Assembly: GCA_013407085.1 (NCBI GenBank)
Contig: JACCGJ010010535.1
Span: 1 to 64,000, forward strand
Source of the DNA: Atriophallophorus winterbourni
Taxonomy: Eukaryota; Platyhelminthes; Trematoda; Plagiorchiida; Microphallidae
Direction: 5' to 3'
DNA: 64,000 nucleotides
Shown here: positions 12,005-22,519 of the stretch, in pieces
How the letters are laid out: each line of letters begins with the position of its first letter
Numbering within the stretch: the stretch's first letter is position 1
Notes under the pieces: model-generated
The model's input: only the letters and a program-made list of their open reading frames with translations
Told to the model about the DNA's origin: nothing
Databases searched by the model: none
Position numbers and translations under genes: made by a program

Positions 12005-13880
12005 GCGGGATGTGACATACTAACGTATCATACAAAGTATAGTGCCCAACCGAATAAAAATGCTCTTCAAAAATATGATGAGAACGTATCAGTCGAGGTC
12101 AATGTGACATTTGCACTATCTACGCACAAAGGTGAGATTGGTCGTGTGGTGGCACAGCCCGATATTGCGACATATTGCATGGCACTTTGACTACGAAAAA
12201 ACTGCGAAATATTAACGGATACTAATTATTCAAGTTCTATGTGCGAGTGCATACACGATGGTGTCTCACTGCACTTTTCCTTTTCTGTGGGGAAACGTAA
12301 AAAATGCACCCGCCTATGTGCAGTCTATGACTTCGTGGCACCACAATTCAGTGAACGCTGGCTGTATAACGATGCGCTTCCTTCCAATAGTAGCGTTGCC
12401 TTGTAACTGGATACTACGAACAATAAAATGCACCACTGGTCAACTGCCACTGAACAATCCATTTATGGTAAATAGTTAGATTTGGTCGATTAGATGTTAT
12501 TTAATTTCTGTGGCAGCGTTGCACGGTCTCTAATTCTATATAAAAAGTTAGATAGAAACATTAAATTGTCAAGGTGTGAACTCATGATTCATGTGATTCA
12601 TAATAGACAGGCGCAAAACATAAAACCAACCTAAAATTGGTAAGTTGAGCATTCATATGAATATGTCTTCAATCTCAACAGTTTTTAATGTTCATCTTAC
12701 CTTATATCCCACACGTTTAATTCCATCATGCCACTTCTGTAGTCGGAATTACAATCTTCGATTTTCAAATGCTTTAATTTTCGCCAGTTGTCTTGTTGCT
12801 GTGATTGTGACCATTTGATCTTTGGAAGATTCAACTCAGCGATGCAAGAGATCGCAAGAGCATAATTTAGGCAATATTGATCTGTGATAACGCAAATAAT
12901 GAATTGGCTTATAGAAAGATCGATATGAAATCATAATCAAGAAATCATCAGCTAATCAAGACATGTATTGGTTGAGGTTCGGTCATGCTAATCAATATGC
13001 GCACAAGCGAATCGTCCTTGGACCGCACATGGCCGCCTCGAAACCTTCACCATTTAATATTATGGATGAGTATGGTGTGATTGAATAAACTTTCTACTTA
13101 AATTTGAGGTTTATTTGATTGTTTCATTTGAATTGTGTCTATTACTCCGTTGCTCTGAATCAATAGCCTACAATCAAGATCATCATGGCTTAATATGGGT
13201 TGCTGATCGTATTCCACAAAGTATACATTAGAAAAATATGGCTCGGTTCTAGAGCTTGGTTCAAATGCTCGTGCCAAGAACGTAGATGATTGAAATGAAT
13301 TTTTACGGTGTCATTCGTGACTAGGAAATCGAAATTGCCGGGCAAGTCTATACATTAGAGTACCATTTATCCATGACTAACTACTAGCAAGAGCATGTTT
13401 GCCATATAACATAGCACTAATCATAAATCTTGAGTTTGTATAATTTTAAACTACCAGAAATCCTCAGTTAATATGTTGTACATTTAGTGGGTAATTTTAG
13501 ACCCTTTAGGTCCTTCGGAAGCACATCGTTGCCCAGCATGCTATATACCTGTTAAAATCCTATGACTATGTCCATGTTTATTTCCGTCAAAGGACATTAG
13601 AGTAGCGTACGGATAATTCATCCACTAGGCGTTTCATTTTAACATGAAGCGGTTTGGACATGCTCGCTGAAATTCATGTTGGACCCAGGAACCATTATCT
13701 TCAAAATGTGTTCTCGGGATTCAATGCCGAAATAGACTGTTGGAACGAAATTTCTGCAGAATCAACGAAAGCTTGTCAAAGTCGTGATCGATTGCGTCCA
13801 AGCTATTGCCCAAATGGCGATTGATTTTTGTGAATTAGATTTCTGCATAATCAATAAAAATTCAGAGTTCTTGGTCACAG
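12005..13880. other. No recognised gene or repeat
   Basis: About 1.9 kb of AT-rich sequence. Two short open frames (11,999-12,190 and 12,258-12,479, plus) begin near the CR1 tail, but neither shows a known motif and codon use looks random. I see no splice-site-bounded exon, RNA gene or terminal repeat. It could be ordinary intergenic DNA or a very decayed repeat. Confidence 0.5.
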
Positions 13881-13884
13881 ACAT

Positions 13885-14165
13885 TTCACCGAGATCGCTC
13901 GAGTACAGGTAGTGGAGTAGTTGTGTATCGCCACGAGCGCCTTAACTGCACTATGTTTACTGTTACACAATTTGAGCTGGTGGTCAACGTGTAGTGTAGC
14001 CTGCGCCTTGATTCGTGGGAAAACTGCATTCTTGGTGTAATTTACCGCTCACCCATCTCATCTAACGCCAACAACAAAATATTGCAAAAAATGCGTAACG
14101 CCTGAAATTTGAGCAGAACCAAACTACTCATAATGGGTAATTTCAACCTTCCACAGAAATACACA
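13885..14165 (+). pseudogene. CR1-like endonuclease fragment
   Basis: Plus-strand remnant of the CR1 ORF2 endonuclease. Visible blocks, in order: RDRSSTGSGVVVYRHERL (13,890s), an ENCILGVIYRSP strand, and KLLIMGNFNLP near 14,125-14,160, which corresponds to the catalytic LIMGDFNLP motif of intact copies with Asp replaced by Asn. In-frame stops interrupt it, and loss of the Asp would itself abolish activity. Confidence 0.78.
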
Positions 14166-14389
14166 TAACGATTGCACCCGCAGCAATCACTTGAGTACAA
14201 ATACCGCGAGATGATTAATCTCATTCCTTTAAAACCACGTAAATGCCTGCAATTGACAGAGATGTATCGACTAATCTTCAATCCCAGATTTGATTCTCAT
14301 ATTCGAAGCAACAGCAATCGAGTCAGTGCAGCATCATATTCCTCTGGGGCCACGTGATCACCCCGTGTTGTTCTTCGAATTAGTGTGCA

Positions 14390-14758
14390 AGGCCAGGACG
14401 GCATCTAATTACGCAGTTCGTGTATGGTTTTTATGGAACAGCTTACCGCCAGAGAATGTTTCATCATCTACTGAAATAATATTCAAACAAACGTTATAAG
14501 CTTTAATGTTGAATAATACAGGGTTGGCCCCAAAGTTACTGAAATCGTTTTGTGATTCCTCCTTACTTGGAAAAACAAATATACCCAAAATATATTTCAG
14601 GTCGCAATTTCCTCACTGCATGTTAGAATTGGAAATACATTTGTTCCGACTATGAAGCGCATAAACAAAAACAATAAAGTAAGGTTTTTTAACCTTTAAA
14701 CGCATATCTTATTGTATCTATTTGCTTTTTGTCACCATGCATCTTGAATCTTGAATCT
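14390..14758 (+). mobile_element. CR1-like C-terminus and 3' tail
   Basis: The frame containing AVRVWFLWNSLPPENV (about 14,417-14,465) matches the conserved C-terminus of CR1 ORF2 seen intact at 62.4 kb. The 3' part includes a TATTTGCTTTTTGTCACCAT block and ends in ATCTTGAATCTTGAATC at 14,741-14,758. Together with the endonuclease fragment just upstream it looks like one element that lost its whole reverse transcriptase by internal deletion. Confidence 0.78.
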
Positions 14759-15240
14759 AGACTGAACCGCAAAGCATGCGACTGCGATAGTGTGGATTAT
14801 TGATTACAAATTTACCCCAGCAGAGGATATGTAATAATGATGAGCTTAAATACGAAAGATACAACAATTCAGTGTTCAATATTATACCAACATATGAATC
14901 TTTTACTAATGATAAGTAGCAAACGTAGATAACAAAATCCCCACATCGCAGTAAGATAACGGCTTAATCAGAGTCAATGGGTTAAATATATACGTGGATC
15001 TAATCTGAAATATGACAAGATATTTTATCGGCTAACTTACGACATGGCATGCACGCATGGCTACTCAATTTTACCTCGATCTGCAATACAGCGAATGGTA
15101 AACCTGAACGCAAAACATAGGACCAACGTATTGATTGTGTATAACCTGATTAACATAACGAATATTTAGAAATATCTGCTACTTGTGATTAGTAACCAAC
15201 AAAGAAAAGATTTTATACACAATGTGACCAAATTACAATC
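14759..15240. other. No recognised feature
   Basis: About 480 bp of AT-rich sequence between a CR1 tail and a PLE fragment. I see no open frame of note, repeat structure or RNA signature. Confidence 0.5.
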
Positions 15241-15244
15241 ATAG

Positions 15245-15660
15245 AAAAGGTTTGCAATTAATCGGTTATAGTAAGATTTTGGGGATCCAATGCCGTCTAC
15301 AATCGGCCTCAAGGGGAAGCCTACCTTATATATCTTCGGAAGTACATAGAACCTGGGTTTCTGAACAGATTTTGGGTAGAGCATGAACCATAATCTTTGA
15401 CCAAGGTTTTCCTTAATTCCTCGCAGGTATTTTGAAACAACCATCTTACGGTTAGTCATAATGGTCGTAGCTCTACGGTTGTCAATGACCTAATACGAAC
15501 CTTCAGTAAGGTGTGACTCTGCCTAATATCTATAATCACTTTTAAAAAGAATCGAGGTTGCCTTGCCTTTATCTGCCTAAATGATCACTATTTCCTCTTC
15601 TTTTCGCAGTTTAAGAAGTGCTCGTTGTTCATCTCGCGTAAGGTTCATCCTAATACTAGA
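15245..15660 (-). pseudogene. Penelope-like reverse transcriptase fragment
   Basis: Minus strand. From high to low coordinates it encodes LTRDEQRALLKLRKEEE, a stop, an ADKGKAT block, TTIMTNRKMVVSKYLRG, and RFYVLPKIYKVGFPLRPIVD. The last is the PLE fingers motif (compare RFYGIPKIHKVGVPLRPIVD at 23.1 kb). Stops and frameshifts are present; palm, catalytic YVDD and endonuclease are missing. Its upstream side abuts a PLE terminal-repeat-like segment. Confidence 0.85.
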
Positions 15661-15667
15661 TAAACCG

Positions 15668-16145
15668 CTTCGCAGGTGAAGACAGTAAGATCAGGTTCAG
15701 TGAGCATTAAAACAGTGGTAAAGTGTTAAACAAAGTTATGCTTGTATGCCACAGTTATATAGGGTTCGCACAACGAACCACGATGTCCAGACACAGAATC
15801 ACAGAGTGATTCTTGGTGAAAGCACTCAAGGCGCTTATGGATGACCAAATTAATGTGTTGCTCATATAATCATTCCTTACACACTTTGTTCCTCACTTTA
15901 CCACTGTTTCAAGGCTCACTGAACCTGATCTTACTGTCTCCACCTGACGACGGCAAATAGCCAGAAACCGGTAATGGTGTGTAAGGGATGGGGATGTGAG
16001 CAACACATAACTTTGGTCATCCATAAGCGCCTTGAGTGCTTTGACCAAGAATCACTTTGTGATTCTGTGTCTGAACATCGTGGTTCCTTGTACGAACCCT
16101 ATATAACAGTCGCATACAAGCATAACTTTGTTTAAACTTAACACT
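15668..16145. repeat. Two PLE terminal-repeat segments in inverted orientation
   Basis: The segment 15,668-15,880 (AAGATCAGGTTCAGTGAGC, a TATATAGGGTTCG block, CAGAATCACAGAGTGATTC) recurs in inverse orientation at 15,885-16,145. Each lies upstream of a PLE fragment pointing outward: one on the minus strand (15,245-15,660), one on the plus strand (16,165-16,366). This fits PLE terminal repeats (pLTRs), known to occur in direct or inverted arrangement. The same family is at 30,613-31,032. Confidence 0.75.
15940..15977 (+). ncRNA. Hammerhead ribozyme motif in PLE terminal repeat
   Basis: Minimal type I hammerhead layout. Stem I is CCAC with ATGG (three of four pairs), core CTGACGA at 15,944-15,950, stem II GGC with GCC around a short loop, GAAA at 15,964-15,967, then self-complementary ACCGGT as a minimal helix III. 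The predicted cleavage site follows the A after GGT. PLE terminal repeats are known to carry such minimal hammerheads. The outer stem I pair is mismatched, so activity is uncertain. Confidence 0.62.
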
Positions 16146-16164
16146 ATTTTAACATCGAAGGATA

Positions 16165-16366
16165 ATTGTTATTCGACTAGTTCTATTATTAACCGTTCGA
16201 AACAATATTCGGAAGTAAGTAACTTATCACACAGGTCGCTGTCGCAGAACGAATAAAGATTGTTGTAAAAAAGATTAAACTTCTCACTAAGTACAAAGGT
16301 TTTATAAGCTGAAGATAACCTTCCGCACGTAGAATCTACATAAATCATCTACCGGAAACTTAGGGA
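16165..16366 (+). pseudogene. Penelope-like ORF N-terminal fragment
   Basis: Plus-strand sequence aligned with 22,580-22,780 in the better PLE: AAGTAAGTAACTTATCA, a TCGCAGAACGAATAAAG block, CTAAGTACAAAGGT and a TCTACCGGAAAC block, with stops. It ends at about 16,366 where the RTE 3' end begins. Only the region before the reverse transcriptase remains. Confidence 0.78.
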
Positions 16367-18055
16367 GATGCACTAGGTAACCGTATATCCAGTTGTTGTT
16401 GTTGGCCTCCTTTGATCGCTGTCCAGGATGGATATAGATCACAATCGCATGAATTTCATGTTCTACAGCTTTTGGAATGACTAAACAGTCCGATTCGGGA
16501 GGAACAATCTCTCCCGCAGCGCTGGCAACGAAAGTCAGAACTCGATTGTTCTCGGTTGTTGCAGGAGTTGCACGCCGGCGTAGTGATCTGCGTTCAGCAG
16601 CCAAGAGCTGTTTTTGCTCCTCCCCGGCTTGCAGACGACGCTTAACAGAATGCATTCAAAAGTGAGCGTCAAGAGCAAGTTCTTCCCAGCTTGCGTGGTC
16701 AATGTCAAGAGCTTTCATATCTCTTTTGCAAACATCTTTGTACCGCAAGTGCGGTCTGCCCAATGGTCAACTTCCTAACTGCAACTCACCGTAGAGTATA
16801 TCTTTCGGAATACGACCATTTTCCATTCTGTAGACATGACCAAGCCACCGCATGCGGCGCTGTCGCAATGGGGTGAACATGCTCTGTAGACCAGCTTTTG
16901 AAAGCACTTCAGCGTTAGTCACTCTGTCCATCCACGATATGTTCAAGATACGACGGATGCTTCGTAGATGGAAAGCATTCAGCTTCCGTTCGTGTCTTGC
17001 ATGAGTGGTCCATGTTTCACTGCCGTACAGTACAGCATTTAGTAAGCACGCGCTGTATACCATCATCTTTGTCTTTACAATTAGCCATTACCCCCAAACA
17101 CGAGAGTTCAATCGGGACAGGATGACAGCTGCTCTGCCAATCCGCTTATCAATCTTCGTGTCTAGCGAGAGGTTATACGCGATATTTGAACCAAGATATG
17201 TGGAATGATATACCGGTTCAAGCTGACAGTTTCCAACAGTAATGATTTGAGACGTTACAGTCCTTTGACCAAGGACTTTAGTCTTGCTCATGCTGATTGT
17301 TAGCCCAAAGTCTTTGCATGGCGACGAAAAACAGTCCATTAGCGACAGGAGGTGCTCTTGGGAGTGAGCAATAAAGGTTGCTTCGTCGGCAAACAGCAGT
17401 CACGGATTAGTACATTTCGTGCCTTGCTTTGTGCTCTCAACCGGTTCAGGTTGAAAAGCTTGCCATCACTTCGCGTGCGTAGGTAAATACCTTCTGTCCT
17501 CGTCCTGAAAGCGTGCTTCAGAAGCAGAGTAAGGAAAATGCCGAACAGCGTGGGAGCAAGAACACACCCTTGTTTGACGCCTCGGCGAATTTCAAAGGCT
17601 TCTGAGCTGAAACCGTTAAAATGGGCTGAGCCCTTCATGCCTGAGTGGAACGAAATAACGAGCTTTAGCAGTCTTGGGGGGCAGAATATCAAATCAAACA
17701 TTTTGAAAAGACCCTCCCTGCTGACGTAGTCGAATGCCTTCGTTAAATCAATAAAAACAGCATACACTGTTCCAGACACTTTTCTTGAAGTTGTCGCAGC
17801 GAAAGGATCATGTCAACGGTTGATCTTCCCTTGCGGAAGCCACATTGAGATTCGGAGAAAATACTGTCAGCTAAAACTTGCAGCCGGATCTGTAAGACCA
17901 TAGCAAACAATTTGCCTACAACATTCAAAAGTGAGATTCCTCTGTAATTGTTGCAGTCGCCTCTATCTCCTTTATTCTCAAATAGCTTGATGATCTTTGT
18001 GTCTCGTATCTTTTATGGGACACACTTCTCCTGCCAGCACTGTAGAAGCAAATGG
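16367..18055 (-). pseudogene. RTE-type retrotransposon, RT and C-terminal domain, broken
   Basis: Minus strand, 5'-truncated. From 18,050 downward it encodes DTKIIKLFENKGDRGDCNNY, NVVGKLFAMVL, the SQCGFRKGRSTVDMI block, FIDLTKAFDYVSREGL, RRGVKQGCVLAPTLFGIF, then (17,340-17,088) DCFSSPCKDFGLTISMSKTK, and the C-terminal VLYGSETWTTHARHERKLN and RMRWLGHVYRME blocks. It ends in a basic, Cys-containing tail near 16,480 and a 3' end with a CAA-type repeat near 16,400. A catalytic FADE variant (instead of FADD) lies near 17,388. An in-frame stop after VWG at about 17,087 is shared with the plus-strand copy at 18.1-19.0 kb. Not functional. Confidence 0.88.
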
Positions 18056-18072
18056 TGGAGAGGTTGTAATAA

Positions 18073-18977
18073 TGCTGCTTTGCAGCATTTGAAGAACCTA
18101 CATTCGCTAATGGACTGTTTTTCGTCGCCATGCAAAGACTTTGGGCTAACAATCAGCATGAGCAAGACTAAAGTCCTTGGTCAATGGACTGTATCGCCAC
18201 CAATCATCACTGTTGGAAACTGTCAGCTTGAACCAGTATATCATTCCACATATCTTGGTTCAAATACGGCGGATAACCTCTCGCTAGACACGAAGATTGA
18301 TAAGCGGATTGGCAGAGCAGCTGTCATCCTGTCCCGATTGAACTCTCGTGTTTGGGGGTAATGGCTAATTGTAAAGACAAAGATGATGGTATACAGCGTG
18401 TGCTTACTAGATGCTGTACTGTACGGCAGTGAAACATGGACCACTCATGCAAGACACGAACGGAAGCTGAATGCTTTCCATCTACGAAGCATCCGTCGTA
18501 TCTTGAACATATCGTGGATGGACAGAGTGACTAACGCTGAAGTGCTTTCAAAAGCTGGTCTACAGAGCATGTTCACCCTATTGCGACAGCGTTGCCTGCG
18601 GTGACTTGGTCATGTCTACAGAATGGAAAATGGTCGTATTCCGAAAGATCTACTTTACGGTGAGTTGCAATTAGGAAGTCGACCATTGGGCAGACCGCAC
18701 TTGCGGTACAAATATGTTTACAAAAGAGATATGAAAGCTCTTGACATTGACCCCGCAAGCTGGGAAAAACTTGCTCTTGACCGCTCACTTTGGATGCATT
18801 CTGTTAAGCGTCGTCTGCAAGCCGGGGAAGAGCAGATGCAGCTCTTGGCAGCTGAACGCAGATCACGCCGCCGGCGTGCAACTGATGCAATACAACATAG
18901 TTCTGACTTTCGTTGCCAGCGCTGCGGGTGAGATTGCTCCCCCCGAATCGGACTGTCTAGTCATTCAAAAAGCAGTT
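18073..18977 (+). pseudogene. RTE-type retrotransposon 3' part, inverted partner
   Basis: Plus-strand copy of the 3' half of the same RTE family. It starts in the palm just after the catalytic Asp pair, runs through DCFSSPCKDFGLTISMSKTK (18,112), VLYGSETWTTHARHERKLN (18,417), PKDLLYGELQLGSRPLGRP and the basic tail, and ends at 18,977. It is about 95% alike by eye to the minus-strand copy and shares the TAA after VWG at 18,359. An extra stop lies near 18,602. It is 5'-truncated and lacks the endonuclease, fingers and half the palm. Confidence 0.88.
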
Positions 18978-19920
18978 GAGACTGGCGTCCGCCAGGGATG
19001 CCTGTTGTCCCCAATGATTTTTCTGTTGGTAATAGACTGGATAATGAAACAGACAGTAAAAGGTGAGAGGAACGGTATCGATTGGAATGAATCCGACCAT
19101 TTGGAGGATCTGGAATACGCTGATGATGTCTGCTTGATATCACGTGACCCCCCACGTCTTCAGAGAAAGACCGATAGACTAGCACATTTTGCTTCATATG
19201 CAGGACTACGCGTGAATACCGAAAAAACAGAAGTCCTCCGTGTGCTAACTGATGAGCACCCATCAATCACCATCAATGTTAAAGCAGTTAAAGACGTCAC
19301 GCAATTCGTCTAACTCGGCAGCCTTGTTTGAATAAGTGGTGGCACGGACGAAGACATAGTCGCCAGAATCGGCAAAGCAAGATACGCGTTCATAGCTTTG
19401 AAACCCATTTGGGAGTCGAAGGTTCTATCAAAACGCACGAAACTCCGTATATTCAGAAGCAACGTCAAATCCGTGCTACTCTATGGATCGGAAACCTGGC
19501 GGGTGACAGCAAATTCTTCTGACCGCTTGCAATCATTCCACAATAATTGTCTTCGTCGAATTATTGCAGTGAAATGGCCAGAAAAGATCAGGAATCAAGA
19601 CCTCTGGCAGATTGCTGCTGAGGACTCGTCGCCCAGCAGATCAGTAGAAGAAAGTGGAGATGGGTTGGGCACACCTTGCGGAAACCTTATGGTGACATCA
19701 CGCGTCATGCTCTGGTATGAAACACAATCGGGAAGAGACGGGTCGGACGCCTAAGGCTATCTTGTAAGCGCTCGTGTGAAGAAGAAATCCGCAAGTGTGG
19801 ACTTAACTGGAACGACATCAAACTAGCTGCTATGGACAGACCAAACTGGAGACAAATTGCCGAGGCACTATGTTCCTCCAGGAACTCAAGGGATTAAGTG
19901 AGTCAAGTGATACAGAGCAC
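18978..19920 (+). pseudogene. Second RTE-type element (SR2-like), 3' part
   Basis: Begins in mid reverse transcriptase with ETGVRQGCLLSPMIFLLVID, then YADDVCLISRD (catalytic YADD near 19,117), VNTEKTEVLRV, a stop at 19,311, GGTDEDIVARIGKARYAF, LLYGSETWRVTANSSDRLQ and the C-terminal region ending SSRNSRD before a stop near 19,897. This differs clearly from the neighbouring RTE (YADD and different flanks) and resembles the schistosome SR2 group in general form. One stop and at least one frameshift make it inactive. The upstream join is abrupt and in an open frame (18,741-19,313). Confidence 0.85.
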
Positions 19921-19944
19921 CCAAGTCCCGTTGTAGCATCAAAC

Positions 19945-20745
19945 AAACTTCAGTAGATCGGATTTGCTTCCGATGCTATTTGAAAAAATGTAAACTTAAG
20001 TGGATTTAAGCCTTTTCCTTGATAGTTCGGCGAACAAGGTATTCTGTATGTGTCGACGGTCACAGAATTTCGTGAACCGAAAGTCACTGCAATAAATGAC
20101 CACTGTTTGCGATCGTGATCTTTTCTTTCATAATCGTTGTGGCCCCTGTATTTTTCGGAAAAGTAGAGCAGAATAATATTTCTCGATGCTGCTTGATCCC
20201 AAACATCAGGTGTTCCTTGTCTTTTCCACCGAGGTACGTCAGCATATATTCGGTGATGTAAGTCGCTTTGTGCTCGGAGGAAATATGAATTCAGTAGGAC
20301 ATTTTCCTTTCCTTTTCGTTGGCAAAAGTGATTCTCAGCAAGCATGATTTTTCTTAATTCGGGTACTTTGGGCGAATGTTGGTTTGTTAGATTTTGACGC
20401 ATGCGCTACGGGCTCTATGGTAGTAACCTCTGAGTCTGGAATCGAAGGTACATGAATGACATTTTTGATGGGTTCATTCAAATGATGAATTCATGTATCC
20501 AGTCCATTTAAACGCGTTTCAATTTCGTCATCATCAGTGCTTGCCTCAGTGGATGTCACTGCCTTGCATGTTTGGCGTCCGTAACAAACACTGGAACAAA
20601 TATCTCCATAAATAATCGATATCAAATTCGAGGTCAGCGATTTGTCGCATTTGACATGTACTTCTAACAAACAAGCCTAACACGTGAAAGATCTCGCCTC
20701 ATGACTTACCGCCTTTTTGGCAACCGTACACATGCAACCCGGTGC
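19945..20745 (-). pseudogene. CR1-like ORF1, PHD finger and RNA-binding domain, decayed
   Basis: Minus strand. Near 20,745 it starts with a PHD-like pattern (CMCTVAKKAVSH, a stop after SFTC, LEVHVKCDKSL). The middle has an acidic linker (EASTDDDEIETR). The second half (20,402-19,950) has NVLLNSYFLRAQSDLHHRIY, NIILLYF, KQWSFIAV and VDTYRIPCSPNYQGKG, the RRM-like core of non-LTR ORF1 proteins. Several stops and frameshifts. ORF1 proteins bind element RNA; this copy is dead. Confidence 0.8.
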
Positions 20746-20999
20746 GCTTTGTTTTCTTTCGGGGTCATCCGGTGAGGGTTGGGAGAAGCACTTTTTGGAT
20801 TGATCTTGTTATCGAATTCAACAAAGATTGTGTTATATCCAGAAAGCTGACTTCAAAGGGATTCCAACAAGGTATATTATTCACACGTACGTGTGTCAGA
20901 ACAGTATATCCTGATAATCAGCCGCTCAAAATAATACGACCGCACGGAGCGAATTATCGAGAGGTAACACACATGCGCGCAACCACATTCATTTACTGA
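20746..20999 (-). mobile_element. CR1-like 5' leader
   Basis: Minus-strand leader before the PHD ORF1. The block GTATATCCTGATAATCAG (20,906-20,923), TATCCAGAAAGCTGACTTC and CACGTACGTGTG recur at 46,330-46,480 next to another ORF1 of the same type. The shared sequence ends near 20,990, giving a candidate 5' end for this subfamily. The plus-strand open frame here is a shadow. Confidence 0.65.
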
Positions 21000-22210
21000 G
21001 TGAGTCCGATCGTTCATTGTAGTAGTGCATTCTTTGGGGTGAAAACTTGGGAATAAAAACCGGCTAGATCGTCAGTGGTTTACATGACAGAATCAATTAG
21101 TCCGTTACCAGCCATGATCGTAAAAACACAGGGTTTCCGCTTTGTCATGTTGTTAGCGGTTCTATAAATTAATTTAGGATTTCTTTGCATTTTACTATAA
21201 GCTGTAGGTGGTGAAATTGTCAATCGTTTTGATGAGATTTATGACGTAATTCTGGAATTCGCGAGAGTTTAAACAAGTCTATTCTGTCCAGGGAACCCTA
21301 CGAATACCTCAGACCAAATTTTGCTTTATGAACCGTTTTCTCGTTTGACTTTAAATTCCTAAATAAGGATTTTGCTGTTAATTGACGGGGCATAGGTACA
21401 ATTATTTAGTGTTGCAATCTGCAAAGCTAGTCCGGATCAGTGAAATTTATATTATAATAATCGATAATCCTAATTATTTCCACCAAGTGTTTTAGTTTTG
21501 TTTGCTTCAGCATTCTACCGGCGTTGCGCACGTTGAAAGAGCAGAATAAATTGGTCGCTTCGACCGAGCGGTGGATGATACTGAAGATCTTTCACGGCAG
21601 TGGCTTTGGAGGTTAATTATAGGTGTAGGATATATTTCTTTTGCAAATTTCTTGTATCGAGTGTATTCGAACGCATGGTTATACATGCGGATGTGATCAA
21701 AAACCTCGCGAAATTTGTTGTCTAGTTATTGAGGTGGATGATAAACTGGGTTATATAGTTAAGGCAGATTAAAGTAATTCATAACTAGTAATTGTAAATT
21801 GCGCCGTGTTCCAAAATACTCCATTGTTTTTAAGAATTTTTAGTTGTTTGAAACAGGAAAGGACGGTTAACTGTAAACTACACAAACGATGTAACTATCT
21901 CCTGAGTCTAGCTGCAAGGTACACCATATACTGTCTTCCAGACCGAGATCATTGTCTGTATAAACATTCATGGTGGTAAAGGCCTACTTCTCCACCTTTT
22001 CTTGAGCGGTACCTCTGAAACTGTGTCATTTTCTGAATAATGATCCCGTGATCGCTTACGTGAGGTTTGAACCACGTCTCACTAATTACTACAACGTCAA
22101 GCGAATGCTGAGCACAGAGAATAATTATTTGACCTAGGTTGTTTACCAGGCATTGTGCATTAGTATAGAGGCAATTGATTATAGTTTTTGTATAAAGTAA
22201 TGGGGTAAAA
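21000..22210 (-). pseudogene. CR1-like ORF2, endonuclease to RT linker, decayed
   Basis: Minus strand. The start is near 22,180 with INCLYTNAQCLVNNLGQI, then VVVISETWFKPHVSDHG (catalytic Glu), and a degenerate GGEVGLYHHECLY. From 21,560 downward only traces remain, ending in a readable linker near 21,200-21,050 (KMQRNPKLIYRTANNMTKRK, DDLAGFYSQVFTPKNALL). No palm or catalytic motif. It is paralogous to 51,650-51,960, which shows the same decay region. Confidence 0.78.
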
Positions 22211-22505
22211 AGCTCGTCTGTTTGACCGATTTGTCGAGAGTCTGACAAGGGTCGTTTTGCAAGTAATTAAATTGATGTTTCGATTCTCGTCTGATTGTAG
22301 AAGCTGCAGTTCATTAGGCGATTTCTGGGTGGAAACTTTTGGGTCATTTATTCTAACACCCGTCGGGATATTCATGTGATTTGCATCCCAGTTGGTCGAG
22401 ATTAATTCCACCATACCTCCTGTTAAAATGTTATTTTAATGGGGTTTCTATCGGTCACTATTGTAGTTTGGTGAAATCGGTAGTGTAAACGTGTTGACGA
22501 CGTTG
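22211..22505 (-). pseudogene. CR1-like ORF1 C-terminal fragment
   Basis: Minus strand. Begins at about 22,505 with NVVNTFTLPISPNYNSDR, corresponding to the VDTFRLPSSANYKG block of ORF1, then a region with LISTNWDANHMNIPTGVRIN. The same version occurs at 51,941-52,150 (DRFRIPQSPNYNSERRKPPK). It ends at the PLE start near 22,520, so the PLE lies directly against it. Confidence 0.75.
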
Positions 22506-22519
22506 CTGTGAATTTCTGC

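Noticed and set aside
12005..12479. Two short plus-strand frames after the CR1 tail as a small host gene
   Set aside because: No motif, no conserved neighbour, no promoter or splice evidence; length is within chance for this sequence.
17948..18361. 137-codon frame as a novel protein
   Set aside because: Its first half is antisense to the minus RTE copy and its second half is sense in the plus copy; it is an artefact of the inverted junction.
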